64,000 nucleotides of DNA from Gaeumannomyces sp. JS-464 (Eukaryota; Ascomycota; Sordariomycetes; Magnaporthales; Magnaporthaceae): positions 8,122,001-8,186,000 of the forward strand of contig NGZR01000001.1 of the NCBI GenBank assembly GCA_002197995.1, read 5' to 3'. Each line of letters starts with the position of its first letter. The stretch's first letter is position 1. Of the stretch, positions 63,421 through 64,000 are shown piece by piece. The translations under genes were made by a program, and so were the position numbers. The notes beneath the pieces are model-generated. The model saw only the letters and a program-made list of their open reading frames with translations. It was not told the DNA's origin and did no database searches.

Positions 63421-64000
63421 CCTAATATTATTTAATTTTTCTTAATTTATTAATGTATAAATGGATTTAAAATGCGAATATTACACGGTAATAAACGAAA
63501 GATTTGCGATAAAATTCCAAATCGAAAAAATACGACTTTATAAACCACGATAGCTAGGAACGGTTTTAAAAAGGGCCTTGTTAGCTATTAGGTATTTTGC
63601 TAAATGTAAAATGGATATAAATGGCTAAGTAAAGCCTATCCTATTTTACATTATTTTAAGCATATTACGAAACGTTATTTTAAAATTTCTTTGGATAAAG
63701 CGCGAATAAGTTACTTTTAAAGCGGTTTCGAGCTATTTACAAATAAAGGTAATAAACTAGTTCGTAATTAAAAAAGCGAGGGCTTAATTAACCCCGGAAA
63801 ATTTTCCGGTAATTATTAGCAGTATTTTCGCCGCAATTTGCCGAAAATAGTAACGAAACCTTTAATAAGGTTATAAGTTTATATCCATTTCCTTAAAGGA
63901 AATAATACGAATATTACAATTTATTATTAAAACATTACCGTTTAACCGGTTAAAACTTAAATTATTTTAAAAATTAGCGAAATTCGCCGACCTTTTCGAT
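63421..64000. other. AT-rich RIP-damaged DNA, probably continuation of the plus-strand Gypsy element
   Basis: No readable domain. TA-rich with very few CA/TG dinucleotides. It is likely gag-pol of the same element running out of the window. Confidence 0.5.

Overview
The window is nuclear DNA of a filamentous ascomycete, most likely a Sordariomycete. The evidence is short GT..AG introns (about 65-280 bp) with CTAAC/CTGAC-type branch sites, GC-rich codon use, a peroxisomal multifunctional enzyme with two dehydrogenase modules, NTE1, squalene epoxidase, and an AT-rich transposon block carrying the CpA-to-TpA damage of repeat-induced point mutation (RIP). A near-full-length, TA-flanked, Pot2/Fot1-like element would fit Magnaporthales or a relative. 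Genus and species cannot be fixed from the sequence alone.

Positions 1-48.9 kb are ordinary euchromatin with about 14 genes: NBP35 (Fe-S assembly, cut by the window edge), an ECM11-like meiotic protein, a TDA10-like P-loop kinase, peroxisomal FOX2/MFE2, an RBR ubiquitin ligase, an F-box protein, a small one-pass membrane protein, a SYLF-domain protein, NTE1 (phospholipase), eIF2-alpha, mitochondrial IMP2 peptidase, an MME1-like mitochondrial carrier, a PPR-like protein and ERG1. They form no cluster or pathway. Long stretches (13.3-16.8 and 20.1-25.4 kb) have no gene I can support.

Positions 49.3-64 kb are a nested transposon graveyard. In order they hold a Tad1-type LINE (minus), a PIF/Harbinger transposase remnant (plus) cut by the LTR of a minus-strand chromodomain Gypsy element, an 84-nt nearly pure C tract at that element's polypurine-tract position, seven exact-length 38-bp hairpin repeats, and a plus-strand Gypsy gag interrupted by a Pot2-like element with 42-bp inverted repeats and TA target duplications. 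RIP has turned Gln/Trp codons into stops and the Gypsy reverse-transcriptase Asp-Asp pair into Asn-Asn.

A cross-cutting feature is that nine genes, several of them essential (NBP35, eIF2-alpha, ERG1), need one or more single-base corrections to read through. This is best explained by consensus indel errors rather than gene death. I found no convincing undescribed system. The strongest structural oddities are the C tract, the hairpin array and an 8-nt microexon in eIF2-alpha.
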